Assembly: GCA_026388185.1 (NCBI GenBank) | Contig: JAPLKG010000017.1 | Span: forward strand, 186,001-250,000 | Length of the DNA stretch: 64,000 nt | Direction: 5' to 3' | Origin: Candidatus Eisenbacteria bacterium | GTDB lineage: Bacteria; Eisenbacteria; RBG-16-71-46; JAFGJU01 | In this document: positions 43,722-52,859 of the stretch, piece after piece | How the letters are laid out: every line of letters starts with the position of its first letter | Numbering within the stretch: position 1 is the first letter of the stretch | Position numbers and translations under genes: made by a program | Notes under the pieces: generated by a model | What the model was told of the DNA's origin: nothing | What the model saw: the letters and a program-made list of their open reading frames with translations, nothing else | Database searches by the model: none

Positions 43722-44240
43722 CTAGTCTCCCGGAAATTTGTCTTCTTCTGCAAGCACGTAGTCTTTCCTGAAGGGGTGCCCTTTCCACTGGTCGGGAAGG
43801 AGTATTCTTCGCAGGTCAGGATGCCCGCTGAACTGGATTCCCAGAAGATCGAACGCTTCCCTTTCGTGCCAGTTGGCGCTCTTCCAGACGGCCGCTACGG
43901 AGGGAGCCGCGTCCTTCTCGCCGACCCCGACCTTGAGCACCAGGACGTGCTTGTGTTCGAGTGAAACAAGATGATAGACGAGGTCGAATCTAGGAGCACG
44001 TTCCGGATAGTCGACTCCGGATATGCAGGTGAGATAGTCGAAACCCAGGCCGGGCTCTTTCCTGAGAAATCTGGCCACGTTTTCGAATGCCTCGAGCTTG
44101 ACCCGAACCGAAGGCCAGTTCGTCCGCTCTTCGACAACGGAAATCGAATCTGGAAATTTCTTCAACAGCAGGTCGACAACGGGGCTGGGCCGAACGGAGT
44201 CTTCCTTCTGCCCTGCGTTTTCGCTTTCGGAATCTCCCAC
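43722..44240 (-). CDS. nuoC: Complex I subunit NuoC (30 kDa)
   Basis: 172 aa from GTG 44240, chosen because GGAGGG lies five bases upstream; the frame is open to 44318. Family marks: DYLTCISGVDYPER, NWHEREAFDLLGIQFSGHPD and LLPDQWKGHPFRKDY, the 30-kDa signature. Lies 91 nt after nuoB and abuts nuoD. Confidence 0.95.
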   Translation of the reverse strand: MGDSESENAGQKEDSVRPSPVVDLLLKKFPDSISVVEERTNWPSVRVKLEAFENVARFLRKEPGLGFDYLTCISGVDYPERAPRFDLVYHLVSLEHKHVLVLKVGVGEKDAAPSVAAVWKSANWHEREAFDLLGIQFSGHPDLRRILLPDQWKGHPFRKDYVLAEEDKFPGD

Positions 44241-44331
44241 CTGTTCCCTCCGACTATTTCCGCTCTTCTCTCCGGGTCGGCAGATCGCCTGGGTCCCGGC
44301 ACACAATTCGCTACTCAACTCGTGGCACTAA

Positions 44332-44820
44332 TCAGCTCGTCTTCCTGGCCAGAGTCTCCCTGTCAATCTTCTCCCTCAACTTCAGTAACCCGTGCAGCAG
44401 AGCTTCGGGCCGGGGAGGACAGCCGGGAATATAAACGTCGACAGGTAAGAGCAGGTCCACGCGCTTGACGACCGAGTAAGAGTCGTAGAACGGCCCGCCG
44501 GCGATCGCGCAACCGCCCATCGCAACCACGTATTTCTTCTCAGGCATCTGCTCATAGAGAAGTCTGAGTCGTGGCGCCATTTTCTTGGTGACGGTTCCAG
44601 ATATTATCATGAGGTCCGCTTGTCTCGGCGAGGCTCGAAAAACCTCCATTCCGAAACGTGCAAGATCGTACCTGGAAGCTGCCGTGGCCATCATTTCGAT
44701 GGCGCAGCAAGCCAGGCCGAATCCGAAGGGCCAGAGCGAGCATTTTCTTCCCCAGTTTATGGCCTTATCGAGAGTCGTGATGATTATGTTAGGCCCGAAG
44801 CGATTCTCTATAATGCCCAC
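44332..44820 (-). CDS. nuoB: Complex I subunit NuoB
   Basis: 162 aa from GTG 44820 (GGGAG upstream; GTG 44841 also in frame). Coordinates cluster N2: adjacent cysteines in [11 protein letters not shown] near residue 40, plus Cys in MGGCAIAGG and in [13 protein letters not shown]. Overlaps the nuoA end by about 13 bases. Confidence 0.96.
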   Translation of the reverse strand: MGIIENRFGPNIIITTLDKAINWGRKCSLWPFGFGLACCAIEMMATAASRYDLARFGMEVFRASPRQADLMIISGTVTKKMAPRLRLLYEQMPEKKYVVAMGGCAIAGGPFYDSYSVVKRVDLLLPVDVYIPGCPPRPEALLHGLLKLREKIDRETLARKTS

Positions 44821-45167
44821 TTCAAGGCTCCCTTTCTCCACGCGTAGGCAAGCCCAATCAAGAGCACGCCCACAAAAACCGCCATGTCCACGAAGGCCAC
44901 GGGGCCGATGCTCTTGAACACGAGCGCCCAGGGCACGAGAAAAATCGTCTCAATGTCAAAAATTACAAAGCAGAGGGCAAACACGTAGAAGCGAATATTG
45001 AACTGCGACCAGGATTGGCCGACGGGAATCTCGCCACACTCGTACGTGGTGAGTTTCCTTCCGGAGGGATCTTTCGGCTGGATGAGGGAACCTACGAAAA
45101 TAGCAAGAAGCAGAAAAGCAAATCCGGCTGCCGCAAAACCGGCGACGTATGCGTAATCAAGAAGCAT
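44808..45167 (-). CDS. nuoA: Complex I subunit NuoA
   Basis: 119 aa from ATG 45167 (an in-frame TTG at 45185 is the alternative). Three membrane segments. Conserved [16 protein letters not shown] loop near residue 40 and [13 protein letters not shown] near 70. First subunit gene of the operon; the 83 nt up to the IIA gene contain no recognisable promoter, so the operon may begin at the IIA gene. Confidence 0.94.
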   Translation of the reverse strand: MLLDYAYVAGFAAAGFAFLLLAIFVGSLIQPKDPSGRKLTTYECGEIPVGQSWSQFNIRFYVFALCFVIFDIETIFLVPWALVFKSIGPVAFVDMAVFVGVLLIGLAYAWRKGALKWAL

Positions 45168-45250
45168 AGTTTGTAAATTATCCAAACCGGCCCTTGAACC
45201 CGAAGTCGCCCCGAAGCGACCTGAAGCGACAACGGCCCCTCAGCCGGTTT

Positions 45251-45715
45251 TCAAAGGTACTTGGCCTCGGCCTGCTTGAGAACCTCGAGGAACTCTTGCG
45301 CACCGGCGCACTTTTTCAAGTGCTCTCGGACACTCTCTTCTTTCAGCAGGCGCGAAATGTTGGCAAGCGCCCGGACGTGAGGCCCCCTGAGCGCCTCCGG
45401 AGACACGAGAAGTATGAACAGCCTCACGGCCTCCCCATCCACGGACTGGAACTCTATGCCCTTGGGCGAGAGACCGCACGAAGCCACCAATGAATCTATC
45501 GATTTCGCCTTGCCGTGTGGGATGGCCACCCCGAAGCCGATGCCGGTCGACATCATGGCCTCCCGCTCCGTAACCTGCTTGAGAATCTCTCCTCCGCTCT
45601 TCAGTCCGTGGGCCTTCTCGAGAAGGCTCACCAATTCCTCTATCACCTCGTCCTTGGTGGTGGACTTGAGCGAAGTAGAGATGGCTTTCTCGTTGAGGAG
45701 TTCCGATAATTTCAT
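45251..45715 (-). CDS. PTS IIA component, PtsN (IIANtr)-like
   Basis: 154 aa. PTS EIIA type-2 fold; phosphorylatable His in GVAIPHGKA near residue 66, preceded by EREAMMSTGIGFG. Stand-alone IIA domains of this type are regulatory (nitrogen/potassium/envelope signalling) rather than sugar transporters. It lies directly upstream of nuoA on the same strand, suggesting co-expression with complex I. No EI or HPr gene is in the window. Confidence 0.88.
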   Translation of the reverse strand: MKLSELLNEKAISTSLKSTTKDEVIEELVSLLEKAHGLKSGGEILKQVTEREAMMSTGIGFGVAIPHGKAKSIDSLVASCGLSPKGIEFQSVDGEAVRLFILLVSPEALRGPHVRALANISRLLKEESVREHLKKCAGAQEFLEVLKQAEAKYL

Positions 45716-45767
45716 TTGCTACAACAAGTTCCGCGCTACGAAAGAGACGTTCACAAAGAGACCTGTC

Positions 45768-45790
45768 AAAAAAAAGGACCTTTATGGTCG
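45768..45790 (-). terminator. Weak terminator after the GWxTD gene
   Basis: Minus strand GACC-ATAAA-GGTC followed by C and eight T. The stem is only four pairs, so termination may be partial. The following TTGACA (45770-45765) might be a -35 for the IIA/nuo unit, but no good -10 is seen. Confidence 0.35.
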
Positions 45791-45824
45791 AGGCTCAAGA
45801 AATATACTATTCCTGCAAGCTATG

Positions 45825-47948
45825 TCAATCGGAAAATGGGGCGCCGGGGATAGAGACCTTGTCGAACGCGCGTTCAGTCGTGACGCGTTGCCTGCTGACC
45901 GAATCTTCCACTTCGAGGACAAGATTGTAGCTGCCGTCTCTCAGTGCGGAGATGTCTATTGACAGCCGCTCCGCGCTCGAAGATCGCTCCACCTCTCTGT
46001 CGAAGCTACTCACAATGTAGTGCTCTCCGGATCCGAATAGGGAAACAAGAAACCCCCACAGTGAGGCGTTCCTTCTGCTGGATGGTAGTATGGAGTATTT
46101 CGTGGTGAAGCGGTATCGCCCATCCCGCCCCTGGGCAAGATTATACACTTCGTAGTAGAGCCTGAGCGGCGCCGGCGAGACGTAAGTTCCGGAGGGATTG
46201 GGGAGCACGTCCTTGTCCTTGCCGATACCGGTCTCGACGCGCCTCTCTGGAAGCAGGTAGGCCAGCTCTATGTCGCTGACGCCGAGATCGTGTGACGAGA
46301 AAGACGGCACGACGACCTTCTCTTTTGTGAGCCCGAGCGTTCCGGACACGGAGTCCTTCACTGCGACGGCCACGGTGTATTCGCCCGGTGCAAGCTTGAA
46401 GTCAAGCTCGCGGATGAGCACCGCCGCCGCACCGCGCTCCGCGTACGTGCGCGCACCCTCCAGAGTCGTGCCGACGCGGGCAAGTTCCTTCCACAGGCTA
46501 TCGAAGACTACCGCGTCAAACGACACCAGTCTCCAGTTTCCTTTTGTGACATTCTCGAGCGGAATTCCGACGTAAAGCTCTTCCCGGACACACGAGTCTC
46601 CGAGGAAGCCGGCGCTGGCAAAGAGATTCTGAAAGACGTGCGCGTGGTAGTTGTGGTCGTAGTAGCTGGGGCTATAATAGGCCCTCGCGTCAATGGCGGA
46701 AGGAACAGGCACGGCGGGAAACTCAAAATACTGGAACTCGCCGCTCAGAGCGTAATCCACGAAGGCCACCGCAAACGGACCGTTGTCATCAAAGTAATAC
46801 CATATCAATGTCGGCAGAGACGCGCCCGCTCCCGTTCCACTCGACGTGAAGGTGTATTCTCTGCTCTTCGGAAAGCCGTACCTTATGAGCGCCTCGCCGG
46901 GCCCGGTCTGCCAGCCCGGAGTACCTGTTTTCTCTATCGTGAACAGGGCCTTGCTGAGTCCCACGCGTCGCCAGTGCTCGAGAACTCGTTCGTTCAGTTC
47001 GGTGGTCGGGGTCGGGTCCAACCCCTTCCAGAAAGTGCGAACGAACTGCTCTTTCTGCGTTCGAGTGAAGTGCTTAAGCTTGATTCTCTGCTTGGGAGTT
47101 ATGAGCAGACTGATATCATCGAAAGTCTCTTTGGTCGGACTATCACAAACCGAAAAGAACTTCTTCCAATCTTCGATCGATCTCTCGTATTCACCCTTTT
47201 CGTGGTGTGCGATGGCGCTGAGCATGATTGCGTCCGGATCAGTCGGAAAACCCCTGAGCAGCCGCTCCAGAACAAACTGCATACTGTCGGGTCTTTCTCT
47301 CTCCAGATATGCAAGAACGAGATGAGAGAGCGCCTCTTTGTTGGTGGTGTCCGTCTGCGCTGAACTCGTGAACTCGGCGATCATGCGAGAGAGATCTCTT
47401 TGGTTGCGGTACCTCTTCCAGTCCCTTTGTACGATGAGGCCCAGCATGTAATGAGATTGACCATCTTCGTCGTCTGACTTGATCAGGGTTTCGTATTGAG
47501 ATTTGGAGTGACTGAAGAACCCCTGCTCGAAATAGAGGGAAGCGAGTTCATGCCTGATGTCTCGTCGCTCCGGATAGTTCGAGACAAGTTTCACCAGTAT
47601 CTGCGAAGCCTGCCTGCGGCCTTCGATGGTCTCCGTTGCCCGTGCGGCCCTCGCGTACAGGAGCGATCCTTCGATCCACACCGGAAAATGAATCAGCACG
47701 GGCTTTAGTTCCGTGAGCGCCGACTCGTACTTCTTCTCTTGATAGAACCTCGACGCTCTTTGGTAGCGTGCCATGTAGTCGTGGCCCGGCGCGGTTGATG
47801 CACAACCGGAGATCGATAGGCAAACCGGAGCCAGCAGGGAAAGGGAAACGAGCAGACGAAGGAGGCGCCCCGGGGTAAGATTCGCAAGACGCGGAATCCG
47901 GCGCGTGCCGAGGCGGGCGTCGCTGCCGGGAGCTGATTCGTTTCTCAT
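45825..47948 (-). CDS. GWxTD-domain lipoprotein with TPRs
   Basis: 707 aa. Arg-rich N-terminus, signal helix and lipobox SISGC near residue 49, TPR-like helices (about 60-280), then the GWxTD domain: FWKGLDPTPTTELNERVLEHW and the name-giving GWQTGPGEALIRYGFPKSR near 346. A beta-rich C-terminal half follows. GWxTD proteins are found mainly in Acidobacteria, Gemmatimonadetes and FCB candidate phyla and have no settled function; an envelope or secretion role is likely. Overlaps the tonB stop by ATGA. Confidence 0.88.
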   Translation of the reverse strand: MRNESAPGSDARLGTRRIPRLANLTPGRLLRLLVSLSLLAPVCLSISGCASTAPGHDYMARYQRASRFYQEKKYESALTELKPVLIHFPVWIEGSLLYARAARATETIEGRRQASQILVKLVSNYPERRDIRHELASLYFEQGFFSHSKSQYETLIKSDDEDGQSHYMLGLIVQRDWKRYRNQRDLSRMIAEFTSSAQTDTTNKEALSHLVLAYLERERPDSMQFVLERLLRGFPTDPDAIMLSAIAHHEKGEYERSIEDWKKFFSVCDSPTKETFDDISLLITPKQRIKLKHFTRTQKEQFVRTFWKGLDPTPTTELNERVLEHWRRVGLSKALFTIEKTGTPGWQTGPGEALIRYGFPKSREYTFTSSGTGAGASLPTLIWYYFDDNGPFAVAFVDYALSGEFQYFEFPAVPVPSAIDARAYYSPSYYDHNYHAHVFQNLFASAGFLGDSCVREELYVGIPLENVTKGNWRLVSFDAVVFDSLWKELARVGTTLEGARTYAERGAAAVLIRELDFKLAPGEYTVAVAVKDSVSGTLGLTKEKVVVPSFSSHDLGVSDIELAYLLPERRVETGIGKDKDVLPNPSGTYVSPAPLRLYYEVYNLAQGRDGRYRFTTKYSILPSSRRNASLWGFLVSLFGSGEHYIVSSFDREVERSSSAERLSIDISALRDGSYNLVLEVEDSVSRQRVTTERAFDKVSIPGAPFSD

Positions 47949-48754
47949 CTCTTCTTACCAAACTCCACAAGACAGGCGAACCACGCATCCACGGGCTTGT
48001 CGTCAAGAAGTGCGGGCATAAACCTGAACTTCATCACTGCCTCGGTTGCGGCGGCGCGGCAGGCCTGATCTTCCAGTCCCGAGACTATTTCGGCTCTGTC
48101 CACGGTACCGTCGGCACAAACGTGAACTCTCACAGTGACCGTGCCCCTTATCCCCCTTCTCTGCGCGGCAGGCGGGTAACTGGGCCACGTCATTACTATG
48201 GGCGTGGGAGGACTGTACTTACCCGGCGTGGCTGTACCACCCTTGCCGCTGCCTCCTCCCCGACCCGTCCCACCACCACCGCCAAAACCCATTCCGCCGC
48301 TTCCCCCTGCGCCACGGCCCAAATCGGGTGTCAGCGCCGGCGTGGGCACGATGTTTTGGGTGATCTCCAGATCGGCATCGGGTTCCCCCTCGGGAGGAAG
48401 GTCAGGTTTTCCCTTGCCTTCGGACTTGTACTCACCACCGCCAAATGATCCGGGAGTGGCTTCATCTCCGCTCAACATCGGGGGCGGTCCCAGGTTCGAC
48501 GGATCGAGATACACCACGCGAGTGGGCAACGGTTCCGCCAGGTTCGCGAGATAATCAGCGACGTAGTAAGCGCTGATCGCGACAACATGAACCACTATGG
48601 ATATGGCCAATCCTATCATCGTGAATCTCGGGATGAGACGCCGCACGGCGAGAGCGCCCAGATGGCCATCGTCGGGCATCGCTTTCGTCAAGAGGGCGGG
48701 GGACAGACCGGCGACGCACACCACGCCCGGCCTCAAACGTGCAGCGGACTTCAA
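47945..48754 (-). CDS. TonB-family energy transducer
   Basis: 269 aa from TTG 48754; ATG 48679 is an alternative, as no strong ribosome site is seen. One membrane anchor (about 45-68: MIGLAISIVVHVVAISAYYV), a Pro/Gly linker with an almost pure Gly stretch (GGMGFGGGGGTGRGGGSGKG) instead of the usual Pro-Lys repeats, and a C-terminal TonB domain (YPPAAQRRGIRGTVTVRVHV). No ExbB/ExbD are nearby. Co-transcribed with the GWxTD gene, suggesting a joint envelope function. Confidence 0.85.
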   Translation of the reverse strand: MKSAARLRPGVVCVAGLSPALLTKAMPDDGHLGALAVRRLIPRFTMIGLAISIVVHVVAISAYYVADYLANLAEPLPTRVVYLDPSNLGPPPMLSGDEATPGSFGGGEYKSEGKGKPDLPPEGEPDADLEITQNIVPTPALTPDLGRGAGGSGGMGFGGGGGTGRGGGSGKGGTATPGKYSPPTPIVMTWPSYPPAAQRRGIRGTVTVRVHVCADGTVDRAEIVSGLEDQACRAAATEAVMKFRFMPALLDDKPVDAWFACLVEFGKKR

Positions 48755-48779
48755 GTGGAAAACCCCCGTGTAGCGTCAC

Positions 48780-48813
48780 AAAAACGCCCTGCCCCCGAGT
48801 GCGGGAACAGGGC
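48780..48813 (-). terminator. Intrinsic terminator after the sigma54 activator
   Basis: Minus strand GCCCTG and CAGGGC arms with an inner CCCG/CGGG pair, followed by GTTTTTG. It separates the activator gene from tonB, whose start is only about 25 nt further on. Confidence 0.85.
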
Positions 48814-48831
48814 CTGTGCGCACGTCTTCAA

Positions 48832-51800
48832 CTACACCCTCGTTTTGCCACGTGTGCGCCTATCCAGGTTGTATCTTCGGATCTTGTTCTTGAGCCCCTT
48901 CCTGCTCAAGCCGAGGTAGAGAGCGGTCTTGCTTTTGTTCCAGGAGAATCTATCGAGGGCGCTGACTATCGTTCTCTTCTCAAAGCCCTCCACCGCGTCC
49001 TTCAATTCGGCGTCGCCGCTCGCGGAAGGAGCCTCACTACCGACCATAAGATCGGACGGCAAGAGCTCCGGGGTAATCGACTCCCCTTCGTCAGCGAGAA
49101 TCACTGCACGCTTTATCACTTTCTCAAGCTCTCGTACGTTGCCCGGCCAGTCATAGTCCATGAGCCGTATCATTGCGGCCTTGGATATGCCCTTTATTTC
49201 CCTTTTCATCTCCCGGCTGAAGACGTCGAGGAAATGATCGCACAGAAGCGTAATGTCTTCCCTTCTCTCCCGAAGCGGCGGAATCGATATGCAAATATCA
49301 TTGAGGCGATAGTAGAGGTCTTCAAGAAATTTCCCTTCCCTCACGTCTCGCCTCAGGTCAATGCTCGTCGTGGCGCAGATTATCTTTACGTCAAGGGGCA
49401 TGTAGCTTGTCGAACCAACCGGTCGTATTTCTCCGGAATCGAGCAAATGCAGCAGCCGACGTTGGAGCGAGAGCCCCGCTCTCCTGACTTCGTCGAGGAA
49501 AATGGTCCCGCCGTTCGCTTCCTGGAGAAGTCCCTTTCTGTCCTTGTCGGCTCCGGTAAAAGCGCCTCTCAAGTAGCCGAAAAGCTCGCTTTCCAGGAGG
49601 CTATCAGGTAGCGCGGCGCAGTCAACCGTTACAAATGGCTGATCGCGGCGCCCGCTACTGCGGTGGATTGCTCTGGCGACAAGCTTCTTTCCGGTTCCAG
49701 TCTCCCCTTGCAGGAGAACCGTCGAGAGGTTGTCTGTAACTTTTCCGATGAGCCTCACTATCTCGAGCATTTCGCTGTTTTGCGTGATGATGTCCGGGAA
49801 CACGATGCGTTCTTCGAGCTTCTTTCTGAGCTTCAGATTCTCGTCGGCCTTGTCCTTCAACTTCATCTCAACCACAAGTCCACCCAGCTTTATGGAAAGG
49901 CCCACGCACGTGTTGAGGTCGGTCTGCAGAAATGCGCCGCTCGAGTTGCCCTTGACTCTGTCGACGTAGAGCACCGCCCTGTTGCCTTCCATCCACCTGA
50001 AAGGAACGGCAACGAGGCAGGATACCTGTCTGCCGATGTCCACTTCGGAGTCGATTCCGATCGAGGAAGGCAAGTGAAGCGATATGAATGGTTCGTGGCG
50101 GTCGAGTATTCCCTCACCGGAGGAAAGTATCGAAATTATCTTGGAGGCAACGGCAAGGGGAATCCTTCGCGCACAGACAAGCTCGTACGAAGCCTTCTCT
50201 CCGCTCGGCGCGGCTATCAACGCACCGTCCGCTCCGACGGCCTGCGAGATGACTCCAAGCATTTCGCAAACCTTCTGGTCGAAATCAAGCGACAGCTCGG
50301 CTGTTTCCTCGAGTTTTTCACTCAACTGGAATTGGCTGAGCTGAGACATCGAGGTCTTTACAAGCCGCTCCTCGATCTCCTTCTGAAGAGTCTTGGCGGC
50401 GGCGAGCGCTTCTTCTTCGTTGTCGCGGGAGAAGATGTCACGGGCGCGAGAGAGATAACCCTGTGCGGTATCAATCATGCCGCGTGTCAGATCAACCCTG
50501 GCGAACTCCAGATAGCACATGCCTACCCAGTAATCTACTCCAACCGAAAGGAAAAGATCTCTTGCCGTCTCAAGAAGCGAAACTGCCCTGGTAACGTCCG
50601 AGCCCCCTCCCGAAGAGAGCAGGAAGCGGGCGTTCCCAAGAAGCAGCCGCCCGAGGTTGAACCTCTCTCCGATGTCTCTGAGCTGCTCAATACCGGCGCC
50701 AAGAGCGGAGGCGGCTTCCTCGTTAGCCTGAAGGGTCAGATTGGCAAGCGCAGCCACTCTCCACGAAAGGGCCTCCTCGAACCTGTCACCGACGTTTCGC
50801 GCTATTTGTCTTGCATTCTTTATGAGCGAGAGCGCCTTCTCGGCTTCTCCTTTCGCCAAGAAAAGTTCGGCCCTCAGGCGCAGTAGTTCACAGCCGAGGT
50901 CCTCGCCGGCCTCGCACCGATTCGACATGCTCCACGCGTTCTCATAGTGCTGCTCGGCAGAGACAAGGTCGCCCTGATCAAAAGCGAGCTCGCCGGCGGA
51001 CTTCTCAAACAGCACTCCCTCTCTGGCGAAAGTGTGCTCTGCAAGAATCTGGCGAGCCTGCTCGAAATCATTGCGTGCAAGAGCCCACTTGCGCGTCAAT
51101 CTATGAACGTTTCCAAGACCTATGAGTGCACGAAGCACTCTCAATGGATCGTTTACTTCGCGGCCGATGTGCAGACACTGCTCGAAGTCCTCGGTGGCGA
51201 GCTTCCAGTTGCCCATCTTCGCGTGAATGACGCCGAGGTTCTGAAGCTGCTGAGCCCTGCCATGATATTCACCCTCAACGGCCTGCAGGTTGAGAGCTAC
51301 TTGCAGGTACTCGAGCGCGCGAGGCCAATCGCAGGAGTTCTTGAAAACCAGCCCGAGGTTGTTGTAGGCAAGAGCCAGGTTCCTGATGTCACCGGCTTTC
51401 TTGAAGTAATCGAGGGACTTTATGAAGCAACGTTTGCCGTTCTCGGTTTTCCCCATCCTCAGCCAAACATTGCCAAGGAGGTTCTCAACGAATCCCTTTT
51501 CCTTGTTCTCGGACGAATCTGCAAGCAGCTCTCTTGCGCTCTCGGCGCACGCAAGACCGGTGTCGAGACGGCCCCGCACGACAGCAAGCTTGCCTTTTTC
51601 CACAAGGATGCGGGCCCGTTCAACCGAGCCGCAAGATTCCTTGGCAATCTCTTCGGCCTGCGCAAGATAGTGCTCGGCCTCATCGTTTCGGCCTAGCTTA
51701 CCAAGACAGTAGCACACCTTTCTGAGAACAGAGGCCCTCTCGTCGAGCAGAGCTTCCGAAGGCAGAAGCTCCAAAGCCCGCAAGAAGTACTCTACCGCAG

Positions 51801-51936
51801 ACTCATAGCTCGCCGCGCCGACGCAGACGTCTCCGAGGCGCGCCAGTTCCTGCGCTCCGTACTTGGTCCTATCGACACGATTTTCCGAGGGCTTCCTCTG
51901 ATCTCCCTGTACGCCGCCGAGATCGCCTCTCATCAT
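48832..51936 (-). CDS. Sigma54-dependent activator with TPR and GAF sensor domains
   Basis: 1034 aa. Residues about 20-520: a long array of TPR-like repeats (ALAYNNLGLVFKNSCDWPRA, EGEYHGRAQQLQNLGVIHAK). About 540-700: GAF domain. AAA+ core: Walker A GETGTGKK near 745, sigma54-contact loop GAFTGA near 790 (intact), Walker B GGTIFLDE, and arginine region ending in DWPGNVRELEKVIKRAV. C-terminal Fis-type HTH (NKSKTALYLGLSRKGLKNKI). All residues for sigma54 activation are present. ATG 51936 with GGGGAG upstream. A sigma54-type promoter lies upstream (52452-52467). Signal sensed unknown. Confidence 0.92.
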   Translation of the reverse strand: MMRGDLGGVQGDQRKPSENRVDRTKYGAQELARLGDVCVGAASYESAVEYFLRALELLPSEALLDERASVLRKVCYCLGKLGRNDEAEHYLAQAEEIAKESCGSVERARILVEKGKLAVVRGRLDTGLACAESARELLADSSENKEKGFVENLLGNVWLRMGKTENGKRCFIKSLDYFKKAGDIRNLALAYNNLGLVFKNSCDWPRALEYLQVALNLQAVEGEYHGRAQQLQNLGVIHAKMGNWKLATEDFEQCLHIGREVNDPLRVLRALIGLGNVHRLTRKWALARNDFEQARQILAEHTFAREGVLFEKSAGELAFDQGDLVSAEQHYENAWSMSNRCEAGEDLGCELLRLRAELFLAKGEAEKALSLIKNARQIARNVGDRFEEALSWRVAALANLTLQANEEAASALGAGIEQLRDIGERFNLGRLLLGNARFLLSSGGGSDVTRAVSLLETARDLFLSVGVDYWVGMCYLEFARVDLTRGMIDTAQGYLSRARDIFSRDNEEEALAAAKTLQKEIEERLVKTSMSQLSQFQLSEKLEETAELSLDFDQKVCEMLGVISQAVGADGALIAAPSGEKASYELVCARRIPLAVASKIISILSSGEGILDRHEPFISLHLPSSIGIDSEVDIGRQVSCLVAVPFRWMEGNRAVLYVDRVKGNSSGAFLQTDLNTCVGLSIKLGGLVVEMKLKDKADENLKLRKKLEERIVFPDIITQNSEMLEIVRLIGKVTDNLSTVLLQGETGTGKKLVARAIHRSSGRRDQPFVTVDCAALPDSLLESELFGYLRGAFTGADKDRKGLLQEANGGTIFLDEVRRAGLSLQRRLLHLLDSGEIRPVGSTSYMPLDVKIICATTSIDLRRDVREGKFLEDLYYRLNDICISIPPLRERREDITLLCDHFLDVFSREMKREIKGISKAAMIRLMDYDWPGNVRELEKVIKRAVILADEGESITPELLPSDLMVGSEAPSASGDAELKDAVEGFEKRTIVSALDRFSWNKSKTALYLGLSRKGLKNKIRRYNLDRRTRGKTRV

Positions 51937-51974
51937 TCGTACTCCCCGCGAACGTTGCTAGAAGCTCAATGCAG

Positions 51975-52340
51975 CTATCTTGCCAAAATCCAGACAAGCA
52001 GCAGCGACCAGCGAGTGCCGTTCAGGCCTAGACTCGCCTCTGGCGCTTCCGTGAAAGGCGTACTCTGTTCTGTGCTCGTCAACTCCCCGCTTATGACGAC
52101 GCATGCCTCGTTCCCAAATCCGAAACCTCCAGGCAGCTCCTCACCGATTCCTCGTGCAGTGTTGACGGCAATGTCGTCGGGATCCGCGGCTGGCGGAGGA
52201 GGTAGACCCTTGTCAGCTCTACCGCCACCGGGTGAAGTCCACCTGGACTCAGCGGGAGGAACACAGAACGGAAGAACCAGAGTAAGGAAGCACATCAAGC
52301 TGACCAGCAGCACACAGGTCCTGAGGTCAAATCGAGTCAT
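51975..52340 (-). CDS. Small exported or membrane protein, unknown
   Basis: 121 aa. Signal-like N-terminus (LRTCVLLVSLMCFLTLVLP), a Pro/Gly/Asp-rich middle (GGRADKGLPPPPAADPDD), and a hydrophobic end (RWSLLLVWILAR). No known domain. The proline/glycine region resembles linkers of envelope proteins. ATG with GGAGGATGAGG upstream. It ends 38 nt before the activator gene and lies about 100 nt behind a sigma54-type promoter, so it may be the first gene of an autoregulated unit. Confidence 0.6.
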   Translation of the reverse strand: MTRFDLRTCVLLVSLMCFLTLVLPFCVPPAESRWTSPGGGRADKGLPPPPAADPDDIAVNTARGIGEELPGGFGFGNEACVVISGELTSTEQSTPFTEAPEASLGLNGTRWSLLLVWILAR

Positions 52341-52451
52341 GTCCTCATCCTCCTTACCTCTTTCCTTCCAACCCCTCTGCCGCTAAGAAGCAATCGACAG
52401 GATATTCTGTCGGGGGTATCCGCGACACACTTAAACCCCTTCGTCTTATCG

Positions 52452-52467
52452 AGCATCAAGTGTGCCA
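52452..52467 (-). promoter_or_regulatory. Sigma54-type -24/-12 promoter
   Basis: Minus strand TGGCACACTTGATGCT: perfect TGGCAC at -24, GC with flanking T at -12, and exactly the required spacing between GG and GC. It lies about 100 nt before the 121-aa gene, which precedes a sigma54 activator gene. Confidence 0.7.
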
Positions 52468-52829
52468 TCACGACTAGTCGCCATCTCTGTAATTGTCGTT
52501 ATTTCAATGCGTTATAAACGCAAAATCTGCACCCGACACCACGAGAAGCCTCAATCCCACCCCTTCAAGGCAACAGGGTTCCATCGAACCAGAGGGCGTT
52601 TCCAACTTGTTTGTCGCAAAGCAATTCAGCTGGATACTAAGTAACCGCCTTGGGCCGCCTGGTAACCATCCGTGCCCTGCTTCCGAGACACGCTCTCCAT
52701 CACTACAATATCTCCGATTCGGTTTGGTGTCAAGGCGTTTCTGCGTTGCCTGAGCCCCCGTGCCTGGTGAGGAGACCGGTGCCGCCGGTGTCGGTATCAG
52801 AGGTAATCGGCCCACCTACATCAATTCAT

Positions 52830-52859
52830 TTGAAGCAGGGCGGCTCGCCGTGTTATAAT
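52830..52859 (+). promoter_or_regulatory. Sigma70 promoter of the diguanylate cyclase gene
   Basis: TTGAAG, 18 bp, TATAAT (perfect -10). The leader is about 110 nt and contains a stem CCGCAG (52874-52879) / CTGCGG (52902-52907) followed shortly by CTTTTTG. Confidence 0.7.

Noticed and set aside
42444-43964. Long plus-strand open frame of 506 codons opposite nuoD/nuoC (similar long frames oppose pyrC and the sigma54 activator)
   Set aside because: Antisense shadow of well-identified genes in a GC-rich genome; the translation is His/Arg-rich with no domain.
52504-52815. Minus-strand 103-codon frame in the divergent intergenic region
   Set aside because: Composition is not protein-like, no ribosome site, and it overlaps likely regulatory sequence.
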